Source: Amorphophallus konjac
Lineage: Eukaryota > Streptophyta > Magnoliopsida > Alismatales > Araceae
Reading direction: 5' to 3'
DNA: 64,000 bases
Assembly: GCA_022559845.1 (NCBI GenBank)
Contig: CM040118.1
Span: 238,375,224 to 238,439,223 of the forward strand
Shown: in pieces, positions 38,635 through 50,097 of the stretch
How positions within the stretch are numbered: position 1 is the stretch's first letter
Layout of the letters: each line of letters begins with the position of its first letter
Made by a program: the position numbers and the translations under genes
Notes under the pieces: model-generated
What the model was told of the DNA's origin: nothing
Database searches by the model: none
The model's input: the letters and a program-made list of their open reading frames with translations, nothing else

Positions 38635-38790
38635 GAGTGCGCCGGATTAACAACATAGAAAGGGGCATGCCGGCCTAGCATCAGCAAGGGGCGTGCCGGA
38701 ATAAGCATAAGCAAGGGGCGCGCCGGATTAAGCATAAGCAAGTGGGCGCGCCGGTTTAAGGCCAAGCAAGGGCGCGTCGGTTTAGAATTC
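38635..38790. repeat. GGCGCGCC-rich cluster I
   Basis: Units such as GGGCGCGCCGGTTTAAGG upstream of the TATA box in the minus-strand solo LTR. Counterpart: 43065-43345. Confidence 0.7.
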
Positions 38791-38868
38791 ATCTTGGCTT
38801 CGCGGCTATTCAGACGGACGCTTGTCCTCCCGTGCTACTTTAGCTGTAATGCACCACCTCCGGGGTGT

Positions 38869-39126
38869 TTAGTTCGGGGCCTCTGAATCCCGATTCCGAG
38901 CTTTGAGTGATCTCCGACGCGTGCCGGACATGTGTTCAAATTCTTGAGTTTCTTTTGATTCGGCCGTTGGGAATGCCGACTTGAGAGTGGGGGCCATCTC
39001 TTCAGCACGAGGGGCTTCTTTGTTGGGTGGCAGAGCATCGGGCAGGTATTCATCCTTCTTGGAGGAAGCATAGGGTTTATTCAGCCTTCCCGTCTTTGAC
39101 TCACTCTTGAGTGCTAAGATGTGCAT
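38869..39126 (-). CDS. Small frame in the solo LTR U3, 85 codons
   Basis: Begins 40 bases inside the LTR and encodes a hydrophilic protein rich in Lys, Glu and Ser. The other solo LTR carries a 55-codon frame at the same place (42716-42883). The two share an MH...L.S..K...LNKP.AS pattern and a KEAP.AE segment. There is no known family. It lies upstream of the predicted TATA box, so it would be transcribed only from the 3' LTR of a full element. Shared DNA ancestry alone may explain the likeness. Confidence 0.3.
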   Translation of the reverse strand: MHILALKSESKTGRLNKPYASSKKDEYLPDALPPNKEAPRAEEMAPTLKSAFPTAESKETQEFEHMSGTRRRSLKARNRDSEAPN

Positions 39127-40051
39127 GCTATATGATCATCATCATTTTTTTTTTTGACGTCCACAGCCGGCCACGTCAACGCTGTGTATTGCTCTCCCTC
39201 AGTTTCGCCCTTCTCTACTAGCAAGGGAGTTACGCTTCAAGTCTTATTGCCGAGTGGAGTTGCCAAATCTCATGCTACTTGTGCCAAGTAACAAGACTCC
39301 ATGGTTCTATGATATTCATCATTATGAGGAGTTAGTTGTTCAAGAATGTCCATCTACTATTGTTAGCGCCGGGTGTCTAGGGGCAACCTCCCCGATGAAG
39401 CTGCATATTCATAGCCGGGTCAGGTCCTCTGCCAGATGGGCCCGTTATTTAAGGAGACACTACAAAATAAGAGGCCTGAAGGTCCAAGCCCTCGCCAAGC
39501 AGGTCCATTTCAAGCCAATTTCAGCTAAGAAGAGACGACGATGCAAGTTCAAGGGCCATCGATTATGCACTCAGGCGTTCACTCCATCTTCCCTGTCTGT
39601 TCATTCATCTTTCCTTCTGCTCAGCTCCTACCCTTGGGTGGTGTACCTTCCTTATTCTAATCCCACGTCCATGATCTTCTCCTCTCTTCCCGGGTCTGCA
39701 AACACCCACTCTTCTCATCCGGTGTCTATGGATTCTCCTTATTCTTACTGTCTTAGGCCTCGGCCCACGTCATTCTTTCATCCCGATCTAGGAATTTCTC
39801 CTTCTGATCCTTCTCCTCCGATATCTCTGGGTTCTCGTTCTTCTTCCCCGACCTTGTCGGGTGTTTATGCTTCTCCTTCCCCGACCCTGTCGGGTGAGTC
39901 TAATTCCTTTTGTCCCACCACGTCGGATGATCACTCCTCTTCCCCCTTATCTTTGCCACAATCTTCTCATGATTTATCTATTCCCTCCTCTTCACCCTTT
40001 CAAGGTCATCACCCTTTTTCTTGCTGTTTTCGAGACTTTAGTCCGCCTTGA

Positions 40052-42677
40052 TCTCAGTTGATCTGTTTATTCTGTATCTGGTTCCTTGTTATCAGGGTCT
40101 CCACGCCTTAACAAGGGAGTTCTAGCCCTCGTCTCTCTTCCTTTTATTCCTCTTCGTCCAATTTGGTGTCTGCCGCTCCTCCATGTAAAGGAATCTTTAA
40201 TCCTTGCTATTCTCTCCCTTTCATCCTGTCAAGCAAGGAATACAAAGGTCGAGCTGTACAAAGCTCGATGATTAAGATCGCTTCAGGATACTACTTCCAC
40301 ACTATGGATTTGCAAGGTACCTTTTAGTTTGTGCAAGAATATGTTATCATTACCGTTATTTCCATTATTAATGCACATGCTTATAATGCTATTTCTCAAC
40401 ATGGTTTGAGTGGCTTTAGAAAGTTTGCTTATTTTTGTCAAAAGAGTCAAGTTCGCTTCTGCAATATCCTTAGGCTGGTGATAGCTCCATGCTGGGAGTC
40501 TAGTTTTTTTCCCCGATCGTTGAGTGTGACCTTTTGAGCATGGGTTTTCACACACTACACGGCAAACCATAACCGATCTCTCTGAGGCATACTGTTGCTG
40601 CTTTGGCCATACTTTAGGAATGCACAAAGGTCTTTTCTTTTCTCTGCTCGGCCAAGTGCAGGGGCAAGATATTGATGGATGAGATGACCAATCTAGGCGC
40701 TCCCCAATATGGGAGAGGTCTCAAATAGGGGTAGTCTTGACCCTCTTCAAAAGTGAGCTTTCATGTAATATCTAGTCAATAAGGGCTGTCAAAAAAATAA
40801 ATCAATGAATCAATTACAAAATTATGAATCAAAGGCATGGCAAGAGTGGCAGTACAGTTCCCCGCGGGACGTCATGATCCCGGTCGCATGCGTGCCTAGT
40901 TAATATGGGTCTCAAAATCAAAGACATAAAGTTCCGGCGCAACAGACTGTATCTTTGAGGGGTAGTGCCCTGAAAGGAATTCAAGTCCTGATGTCTCCCA
41001 TCCTGCATAAAGCTTGTCTCCTAATTTTTCTTCTGCTTCTCCCTCTTAGGCTGGGTTGTATCCCAGGTATGGCCTTAGTAAGGGCACCGTTCTTTAGAGG
41101 CGGTTGGTTGTAGCGAGCCACCCTCACATGCACGCCCTACTTAAGGGAAACCTTTTATAAGAGGGGTGGGAACGACGATCCCTGGCCAATAGTTTATGCC
41201 TGTCTTTGGGTGTTGTAGATTAATATCGTCAAAAATTTAAAAAAATGAAATTTTGTAAAAATCTAAAAAAATGAAATATTTCAAAATTCCAAAAAATCAA
41301 ATATTTCAAAAATCTATAAAAATATAATATTTCAAAAAAAAATCTAAAAATTAAATATTGTAAAAAATCTAAAAAAATTGCAAAAATCTAAAAATATGTG
41401 TATTTTATTATCTTGTTCATGCATTTGCATTTGTTTTAAGGATGGATATAATCCGTTTGTTAAGTGTGCAGGTTGTAGGTGCTTCAAGTTTCCTTACCTT
41501 ATCTCTCGTTTTGCCTCCTGTTCACGACTTCTGAGTTATTCTCTCTTCTTTAATCTATATCTCTCGATCTGTTCTGAAGCTCATGTCGTTCTCAGCTATT
41601 TCCTCGTTTCATCATATCTCTATGAGAGGGCTTTGCCTCACGATTATGAACCTGGCAGTTCTGCTTCATTCTAATCTTGGGTTTTGATTGAAGGGCGTAT
41701 TTGTCGTGTCTTTTATCCCGCCGTGTCCTTGTCACGTGTTTATGTCCCTCTGTGTCATCCCACACATGTTTTTTTTTCCCTCACCACATGTTGTTGGTTA
41801 TCTTGCATATGTTGTTAGTTGTCCCTCTATGTCCCGTGTGTTGTCCCAACCGTGTGGACATCCTGCGTATTCTGTCACGACCGTGTGTTGTCCTACCACG
41901 TTGTTATCTTGTCCCACCATGTCCACCGTGCATACGTGTGGTTTGTTCATGCCATTGCATATGTGTGCTTGTTTGTCTTTGTTATGTTATGTTGCATTGT
42001 TTTACATATGTTTGATTGTTATGTTATGTGGTGTTGTCTGTCGTTCAGTTGGTTGTTACGTTATCTTTGTTATATCTGTCTTATTTATAAATTCATAAAA
42101 ATTAGAAAATCAAAATCCAAAAAAATGTCGTGTCGCCGGACAGGTAAGTCAGGTAAGTATTTCGATCCCTGGTCCCTTAATGCATTACTATATGGTATCT
42201 ATGATAAATATCACCTCGAGAACCGACTGGTCATTCATGTGTTCCAGGATCTGATGTTCCCCTTTAACAAAAATGATTATGATCTAAGTTCACATGTTTA
42301 ATCATTGGATAGGCCGTTAGGTTGGCAGAATCAGGGGATGATGGTTCTATCTTGCACGCCGTGGTTGTAGATAGTGTCTTGACCCTGATTTGTCCGATCT
42401 AGCAATACTATTCTCGAGTATCTTGGTATTTTATCATTTCTTTGCATTTGTTTTGATTATTTCTTTATTTTAGCCAAGCATGCATCATACGCATCTTTGA
42501 GCATTCACGTGCCTTCATCTGTCTGAGTATCTCGGTAATGGTGGATAACTATGTATCCATAGTCTTGAGTAAGAAGAATTATTCTACTCTAAGTTGGAAG
42601 GTTTCCTTCTGTCTGTTTGCTTGGTCTGGTTAGCTAAGGATTCCTATCTGGAGTTTAGTTAACGTCTCTTTACTTCT
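40052..42677 (+). other. Noncoding part of the Tat-like internal region
   Basis: About 2.6 kb between the last open frame and the second solo LTR. It contains an A-rich low-complexity run of the AAAATCTAAAAAAATG type at 41225-41397, then a region of repeated TGTC/CCACGTG-like words (41690-41960), and a short frame at 42125-42301 starting MSCRRTGKSG with no recognisable domain. I see no pol remnant. Confidence 0.5.
41225..41397. repeat. A-rich degenerate tandem repeat
   Basis: Repeated words of AAAAATCTAAAAAAATGAAAT type, about 20 bp each. Variable A-rich repeats in the 3' part are common in Tat/Ogre elements. Confidence 0.6.
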
Positions 42678-42715
42678 TGTGGACGTCAAAAAAATGTCGA
42701 TGATGATCATACGGG

Positions 42716-42883
42716 ATGCACGTCTCGACACTCGAGAGCAAGCCAAAGATGGAAATGCTGAATAAACCTCATGCCTCGCCCGATCAGGATGAGAACTCGC
42801 TTGGTGGTCCCCTACCCGTTAAGGAAGCCCCCCATGCGGAAGATACGGCTACAACTCTCCGACCGGCCATGCCGAGAGCATAA
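42716..42883 (+). CDS. Small frame in the solo LTR U3, 55 codons
   Basis: Counterpart of the frame at 38869-39126, starting 38 bases inside the LTR and ending at TAA 42881-42883. It shares LNKP and KEAP segments with the other copy. Unknown function, and possibly not translated. Confidence 0.28.
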   Translation: MHVSTLESKPKMEMLNKPHASPDQDENSLGGPLPVKEAPHAEDTATTLRPAMPRA

Positions 42884-43064
42884 TCAGAGAAAAGTCAAGA
42901 ACTCCGGCACAGTCTCGGCATGCACCGAAAGTCATGCAAAGTCTGGGACCGAGCCCCAGGGACTGCGAACAGAATATTACGGAGGCCATACATTGCAACT
43001 AGAGCATTCCGGGAATGCCAACATTCATATAAATGGCCGCGACTCCGAGAAGAATCCATTTGGT

Positions 43065-43345
43065 GCTTAAAATGGCGCGGCCTAAACCGACGCGCCCCTC
43101 TTCATTGCCTTAATACGGCGCCCCTAAAATCGGCGCGCCTCATCTCCCATTTGCACCCTTGCTTTCGTTAAAACGGCGCGCTCCCTTTGCTTCGGTTAAA
43201 ACGGCGCGGCACCTTTGTATGTTGTTAATCCGGCGCGCACAACACCGTGCCGGTTTAACCTCAAATGCCACCCCCTTGCAATGCTTACACGGCGTGGCCC
43301 CCTTGCAAAGCTTTAATCCAGCACGCTCCCCACCGCATCGGTTTA
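43065..43345. repeat. GGCGCGCC-rich cluster I, plus-strand solo LTR
   Basis: Units such as AAACGGCGCGGCACC and AATCCGGCGCGCACAAC, spaced irregularly upstream of the TATA box. Confidence 0.7.
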
Positions 43346-44654
43346 ACCCCATGCCATCCCATCTACACTCCGACACTCTGTTTCGTGCCAGTCTGAGCAC
43401 ACAGAGAACATTCAATGCCACGAGCCGTGTCTCCTCCTTCGTTCGAAAGTAAAGCGGCAGTGATAGAAGTAGCATGCATCGACGGTGGCAGCAGCAGTAG
43501 AAGATCTCCCAGCAAATCCGTAACCGTGATATCCTCGGACGAACGACATTGTACGACACGAATCACCAGATGCCAGCGACATGCCAACCCTGTTCGTCTG
43601 GCAGACGAACGCAGTGGCGGGTGCTTTCTTCCATTCGAGAAAAGAGAAGGCAACCCACTATATATATACTCTGCAGGCTCGATTTCAACCGGCCTGGAGA
43701 CTCCTCCCCCGGCTGGCCATTTTAAAAGGAGAAGGGGGTGCTCTCAACTGTGTGCAGTGAAGAGAAGAAGAAAAAGGGAGAAGAAGCTCGGTCCACCCAC
43801 GCTGGCAAGGTGAAGAGAAAGAGAGAGGGTATGAGTGTGAGAGGTGAGTCGAGGGGGGTCTGTGTCCCTTTTTTTCCCTCGTCAGTATCTTCTTCCGCCC
43901 CCTTTGCAATGTATTCCACTCCCATCCCGGGGTGAACTCTCCCTGTGTCAACTTCTTCCCCGTTTGTGAGGATGAATAAAAGAAAACGGCCCTTTTGCAA
44001 GCTCAGTGTTTCTCCATTCCGATCGACGCCTCCCTTCTCCCCTCTCTAATCATCCAGGGCCCTTCGAGGCTTGATTGTCCATAGCATGTCCCTCAAGGGA
44101 ACCCGCCTACGGATGAACATTCATTGCCCTTGTGGCAAACATTCTCCCCGCCCCGAAGATCATCGCCCATGAGTCGTGGTCGCTCTCGCAGGCTGGCCCT
44201 CGAGCGTTCCACACACACACCTGGGCTAACGGACCGCCGTGAGGCCGTTCCACATTTTGAGAGTTTACCCAGGAGTAATCCTTGTGGTGGCTTTCGCTTC
44301 TCTCTGGTAAGTCCCGATCCGTGGAAGGTGCTGCCCAATTCTTGCCAGGGCCAAGAACGCTCAAGAACAAATGAAGAAGATACCCTCCAGAGAACAAACG
44401 GAACACACAGTGAACCCTCTATGAATTAACCACTTGAAGTCTTTGCACAATAAACTCTTCCGAACAAAACACGTAAACCTCAAGCTAATTCCTCTTAATA
44501 AACAACTAAAACGATTAAACCCCCTCTTCACCAACTTAATCCACCAAATGAATGAACAAACGGATCATTAAACCAACCTGCAGATGAAAGAAAAGAAAAA
44601 CATAGTCAATCCCTGTGAACTAAACCATCCGGAGAGTTTATCCCGGTGTGGGTT

Positions 44655-45080
44655 AATCAAGCGCGGTCACTGTTCCCCCGCGCCGGTTTAACCCTCCTCT
44701 CAAAACACTCTCCTCCCTCTTTGAACCCAAATCCAGTGCGCCCCCCATGTTCACCCCAATTCCGGCGCGCCCCTGCTCACTTCCTAATTTCGGCGCGCTC
44801 CCTTGCAAGCATACTAATCTGGCGCGCCTCTTGTGACCCCCCCTAATCCGGTGCACTCCCTTGAAGATCTTAATTCGGCGCGCTCCTCCTCCTTGGCATC
44901 TACCCGGCGTGCCCATCTCCATCTTGTTGCATTAAAACGGCGTGGCCCCTATAGTCTTCTTAACACGGCGCGCCCCTTGCCCATTCTTAACACGGCGCGC
45001 CCCTTGCCCATTCTTAATACAGCGCCCTCCTTGAGGTTCCATACCCGGCGCGCTCTCTTGCCATCCTAATCCGGCGTGCC
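44655..45080. repeat. GGCGCGCC-rich cluster II, plus-strand solo LTR
   Basis: About a dozen GGCGCGCC-like units downstream of TATA. Two successive units near 44965-45010 are almost identical (ACACGGCGCGCCCCTTGCCC), 32-33 bp apart. Confidence 0.7.
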
Positions 45081-46542
45081 TCCTATAAAAAAACACAATT
45101 AACTAAATGGAAGAAAAGCTTAAAACTCATAAATAAATTAAAAGAAAGGACACAAACAAATGAATGAAATAAAATACTATGAGCCACTCTCACGAGAACA
45201 AACACTATCACCCTTTCTATAATCAAATTTTTGTTCCGGGGGTGCTGCCCCCTTGACCCCTGCGACCTGGCCGGGCAGGTCGAACCCCGCGACCTGACCG
45301 CGCAGGTCGGTTCGCGTGCGAGGGCGCACGATGGCGAGTTTAGGCTTTATACTTAATAAACCTCTCTCCCAGATTGGGTGCAAAGAGAAAATCAATGATG
45401 CCATGAGGTATCAGACGTGGGTCTCGAAACTCCCGATATGGCCATAGTCTGAACACATCTCGGGCCAATAGTTTGCTAACTCGACCTGCTTCTCCCGGGA
45501 TCCAATCCCGCAACCCTACATTAGACTTGCCGTACCTACGGTAGATATCCGTATGGCTTTATCGTAGTCTTCGGTGCTTCAAATGTGGACTCTCGTCCGA
45601 ACAATGAATGGTCCGTTAGTGACCGACATATATACCGGGATCTAGTCCCGCACTTGCATTAAACTTGCCGCACTCACGGCAGACATTTGTACGGTTTCTC
45701 ACAGTCTCTTACGCTACAAACACGGACCTTTGCCCGAACATAAAGTGGTCCATGAGTGACCAACAAAATCTGAATGGAACGAGAAGGCTCTCGTCATCCC
45801 CGGACCCTTTGCATGGGAATATCAATAAGGCCTCTGTGGGCCATGCTTAGACCTCGGGTCCACCCCGATCATGGTCATTGCCCGACCCATATCCTCGGCC
45901 TATAGCCCACTCCTTTTGAACGCATACTCGTTCTGGGATCTGATCCCGGGACATCCTCCCGTTGCCCCTTGGCACCAGAAATACTGACGATGCCCACGTC
46001 AGCCTGGCTTCGACCGAGCCGACAAACTTATCAGTTTCTGACCGCTCTAACCAGGGTTTAACTGAACGTTTCCTATCCCTTTGAACAATAAATTCATCGT
46101 ATCCCAACGTACATATGTTATGGTCTTCCCGCGACGATTATGCTATTCTCAAGTCAGGCATTCGTCCGAACATTAAATGGTCAACCCATGACCGACATGA
46201 GCTCAGATGCTTTCTTCACACCCTCGTGCGAGCACTTCAGTGTTTCTTAATAAGTTTTTTTGTGCAATTACTTTCCTGGCCATGAGGCCCCTTTTCCTGA
46301 CGATTAATCAAGGGTGTTCCCCTCTCCGAGGGGATGTAAATGACGCCGTGACCTTTATGGCGCAGCGGGTTCTGGTCCCGACACGAACCACACAATCGTC
46401 TGATTAGTCAGATCGAGCGCACAATAAATCGTCACTTTGTGACTGGCTCGCCCACGCACTTAATAAACGAATAAACCCACCGAATAAACAGATTTAAAGA
46501 AACAAACAAATGAGCATGTCGAAAAGTGCGTCCACACTTCTC

Positions 46543-46800
46543 CGGCCGTTGGCCGTGTTTTCCTTTCCTTAGTTGTTAGTTTCTCCAGACATGTGTCATT
46601 CGGTTTTACCATTCCTTGTGAGTAGTTTGAATTTTTTCGGAAGATTCCTATCGCTTATTGGTTTAGGGCAGGTGTCGGTTTACCTCAACGTCCACTTTTC
46701 AGTCCACTCCGCTTCATTTCCGTTTCACCTCCATGTTCCATGTTGCTTTCACTTCACCTCCGCTCGTTTCCCTGCAAAGAGGATGTTAAGGAGGGGCATA
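46543..46800 (+). promoter_or_regulatory. 3' end of the Tat-like internal region with polypurine tract
   Basis: Short noncoding stretch ending AAGGAGGGGCATA directly before LTR B at 46801, the polypurine tract of the Tat-like element. Confidence 0.7.
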
Positions 46801-48676
46801 TGTTGACACCCATTTTATGACCAATGAGTTGGCTCATCTTCTTACTTATCTTTATGATGCTCCGAGTTATATGCCGTTTTTGGGCCATCTTAGTCAGTTT
46901 TGGGGCTTATTTCATGGGTCATTCTCCTTGATTGGGTCTTGATCCTTATTTATTTTCTGTGGGTTGAAGCTTAGTGGGCTTTCAATGGTTTTGTTGCAAT
47001 CTGGCACCTAGCGGTCTATAACACGGCCGTTAGACATTGTTGGCGGTCTATTCTTTGACCATTTTCTGCACATGTGTACCGACCTGATCCACTGTTGCAC
47101 CGACCCAGTTTTGCTCTTGCACCGACTCGATCTTTTCTTGTGTCGACCTGCATTGTCTCTAGCGGTCTATTGAATGGGTGTTAGACATTATTGGCGGTCT
47201 ATCTATGAACCGCTAGATGATGTCAGAGTCCAGAGCCAACGTCTTTCCTTCCGTCTTATTCGTTGAGCTCTGGCGATTTATCGTATGGCCGTTAGAGGCA
47301 TTGTGGCACTCCTCCCTTCGACCGCTAGATGACGCCAGAGTCCAGAGCCAACGTCTTTCCTTCCATCTTTCCTTCTATCTTATCCTTTCTTATCCGTTGT
47401 GCTGTAGCGGTTTATCGTGGGACCGTGAGAGCCTTCTGGCGCATGAACCTTGGACCGCCACCTTCTTGTAAAGTCCTTATTTCGAAAACTTCACCCGTTG
47501 GCCTTATCTTTTGTTGGATAACGCAGGGTGGCGGGCCATTCTTTGGCCGTTAAATGAAAGTGGCGGTTTGTCATAAGGACGTTACATCAGACAGAGAGTT
47601 CTAGTTGGACTGCTCTTTCTCTACTATGTCGTGGCCGAATTAAGAGTTTGATCTGATGATTTCTCCCTCGATACTCATCCTTAGAAGCTCCCGTTTGTTT
47701 CTGTGGACTCTTGGGAGTATTATCTTCAAAGATTATCTGGTGTCAGGCTTGATTTTGAGTCATTATCTTTCCAACTAGTCTAGAGAGTTTGAGGGCCTAT
47801 AAATAGAACCCTTGGCTTCATGGCTTGAGGAGGAGATTTCTGGAGTTCGCGTTGGAGTGCTGCCGCATCCTAGAGCTAGAACCAATCAAGGAGAACTGCT
47901 TCCCACGTCCATCTGCTTCCTAAGTCCAGGGAGTATCAAGTTCCAAGGATTTTTTGGTGTTTTCTTGTGTTCTTAGTTCTTAGTTCTTATTTCCCATCAT
48001 AGCATCAAAGCATCTTCCCTCTCCTTCTCTTACGTTCTTCATCTTCTGCATCATTTTAAAACCTCCTCCCATGTTTTAAAACGCCCCGCATGGGTTAAAA
48101 AACCAACCTCCCAGGTATTCCCTTTCCAATTGCATGTTTCTAGTTTTTTGCTTTTATAGTTACTACACTCTTCAAAGGGCTAATCTGGGTGTTTTTCTGT
48201 GTCTCTACGCGTTTTTACAGTTTTTACAGGTCCATAGCATGAGGCCCATGTCTTCTGGCCGGCTGGAAGAAGTGGAGATCAAAGTCCCAAAGTTCCTTTC
48301 CTATAGTTTTCTGGCGGTTGTGTATCGGAGCGCTAAAGTCTTCTAGCGGTTTATCGTAAGACCGTCATCTTCATCTGGCGCGCCTATCTTCGACCGTCAT
48401 TATTCGTAGAAGTGCAATCTTTTTTCTCCCGTGGGTGGGTGTTACATTCACCTATTTCCAAGGTATTTATCCTAGTTTTGGCTAGTTTAATACTTTGGTG
48501 GTGATCACATCTTTCTAGTTTGGGCATTAGTCTTCTTTTTCTTCTCATATTTCTTCTTTATTTGTTTTTGCTTGCTTGTCCCACACCTACGGTGTGTGTT
48601 TTCTTTTACTCCTTTGCTCCACGCCCAGTGTGTGTTTTTCTTTTCCTTGGCTTATTTCTTAAAGGGATGGCATGCC
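46801..48676 (+). repeat. Tat-like 3' LTR, first part
   Basis: LTR B, starting TGTTGACACCC. TGYACCGAC motifs at 47075, 47096 and 47118, dyads at 47007-47587 and 48312-48400, TATA at 47797-47805. Interrupted by Athila after ATGCC (48672-48676); continues at 61945. Confidence 0.9.
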
Positions 48677-50074
48677 TGATAAGTGTCCATTTTCTATAGT
48701 AATTCATCACATGTACACCATTTTATGTGCATATAATTAGGGAATTATGCATGTCCCATCGTTAATCTTAACTTTGCATGTAAATTGGGTATTTCACGCA
48801 AATTGATTAATTTGGTGATATTATTTAATAAATTAAAGTTGAGGGCCATGAGCATTAATTCTCCATTGCATAATTAATCATGAGTATTTAATATTTGTGT
48901 GCACATTATGAAAATTTTTATGGACTAAATTATAATTATGTGTGTGCAGGACACTGAAGGTAATTGTAAGAGAAGCCGGGGGCAAAATTGTCATCACCAC
49001 TTCGACCAAGTCAAACAAAAAAGACACATATTTTGGTTGGAGTGAAAAGATAACTCAAAATATTTTGGTTGGATGGAAAAGAAAATTCGAAGTTTGAAAT
49101 AGAGGAGAAGAAGCACACATCTTGGTTGGAGGGAAAATTGAATTCAAAGTTTGAAATAAAGGAGAGGAATGATGAGTCTTGAGATGGGGGTTGTCCAAAG
49201 CCCAAGGAGGGTGTACTCACCTCCTTTTCCTCTTCCCCATGCATCATATTATACCTAAATCTCAGCCATCCATCTCCTTTTGATACAATCTCCACCCTCT
49301 ATCTATCCAACTTTCCCTATAAATAGCACATGACAAGAAGGAGAAAAGGAGTTCTTCCTTTGGCATTTTTCTCTCCCTCTCACATCTTCTTAGGTCGCCG
49401 ATTTCTCTCACTTTGTCCTCCACAACTCTCCTTTCATGGCGGCATGCACATCAAGGCAGGCGACGTTCCAAGGCTCGTGACGTGGACGACGACGGCTTCT
49501 TCATCCACCACTTTCCACGACGATCTCTTTCAAGGCGGAGCGATCCTCTCCAAGCCTCGGCGAGGAGGAGACGACAGCATCATCACAATTGCTACTATCA
49601 TCTTCACACCTCAGGCTCCTCTTTCTGTTATTACTTTAGTTTCATTTTACTTCATTGTAATCTCATCACATCTTTATTGTAAGCTTATCTTACATTTCAT
49701 GTACTTGTTTCTTTATGTTAACGAAGGAAGTGTTCATTTTATCTAGATCTTGTTCATCTTCCCTCTCTTCCTCTTTCTTCTACCTCTTCTTCTCCACTTT
49801 ATACAATTATTTTCTAAAGCATAGGCTCATAGTCATAAGTGTTTTTACTTAAGTGTTTAGTTCGTTCATCATTTCATTATTTTCTTTAAGCAAAGCAAAA
49901 TTAGAAGTATTTTCCAAAGGACTCTAAGATTTTTAACTCTAAAAAATATCTTCTTCCCTGTGGATTCGACCCGTGCTTGTCATAGTACTACGTTCTCTTT
50001 TGATCATTTTATGCGTGTTCGGTTTTAAGATTGTTAATGCGCGTGTAGTAACGACATACGCTTTTGCGTTATTA
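48677..50074 (+). repeat. Athila 5' LTR
   Basis: 1,398 bp. TATA CTATAAATA at 49317-49325. No dyad array is present, unlike the other gypsy LTRs here. Small open frames such as 49330-49746 also appear in the 3' LTR and have no known product. Confidence 0.93.
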
Positions 50075-50079
50075 ATTTT

Positions 50080-50097
50080 TGGCGCCGTTACCGGGGA
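50080..50097 (+). promoter_or_regulatory. Athila primer binding site, tRNA-Asp type
   Basis: TGGCGCCGTTACCGGGGA, one mismatch to the complement of the plant tRNA-Asp 3' end used by Athila elements. Confidence 0.8.

Larger units (their letters stand above)
35410..39165 (-). mobile_element. Solo LTR, TGTGGACG family, minus strand
   Basis: 3,756 bp with perfect 8-bp terminal inverted repeats (TGTGGACG / CGTCCACA) and GCCGG target duplications at 35405-35409 and 39166-39170. It is similar throughout, in inverted orientation, to 42678-46537. No primer site, polypurine tract, internal direct repeat or retroelement protein was found, so I call it a solo LTR of an unidentified long-LTR family. The strand is taken from a TATA box (TATAAAATGG on the minus strand, 38281-38290). 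GGCGCGCC-rich clusters are at 38635-38790 and 37100-37345, and tandem hairpin units at 35736-36770. Confidence 0.85.
34950..40051 (+). pseudogene. Downstream frame of the Tat-like element, split by a solo LTR
   Basis: A third frame begins near 34950, overlapping the end of the gag frame, with one TAG at 35259-35261. It runs into the solo LTR at 35410 and continues in the same frame from 39171 to 40051, so it was one frame of about 440 codons before that insertion. The second half has a basic stretch (AKKRRRCKFKGH) and then a long Ser/Pro-rich tail with a repeated SPTLSG motif. I recognise no protease, reverse transcriptase or integrase signature. It may be the remains of the region between gag and pol or an extra Ogre-type frame. 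Confidence 0.45.
42678..46537 (+). mobile_element. Solo LTR, TGTGGACG family, plus strand
   Basis: 3,860 bp, starting TGTGGACGTC and ending GCGTCCACA, with CTTCT duplications at 42673-42677 and 46538-46542. It is inverted relative to the related copy at 35410-39165; their different target duplications show two separate insertions. TATA (CTATATATATA) at 43658-43669, GGCGCGCC-rich clusters at 43065-43345 and 44655-45080, hairpin units at 45480-46200. No internal region or coding gene of a retroelement is present. Confidence 0.85.

Noticed and set aside
35410..46537. A single foldback or Mutator-like element with 3.8-kb inverted arms
   Set aside because: Each arm has its own perfect 5-bp target duplication and TG...CA ends, so they are two separate solo LTRs. 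The loop reads on from the Tat-like internal region.
49330..49746. 138-codon frame in the Athila 5' LTR
   Set aside because: It is interrupted or altered in the 3' LTR copy and shows no family; probably leader sequence.
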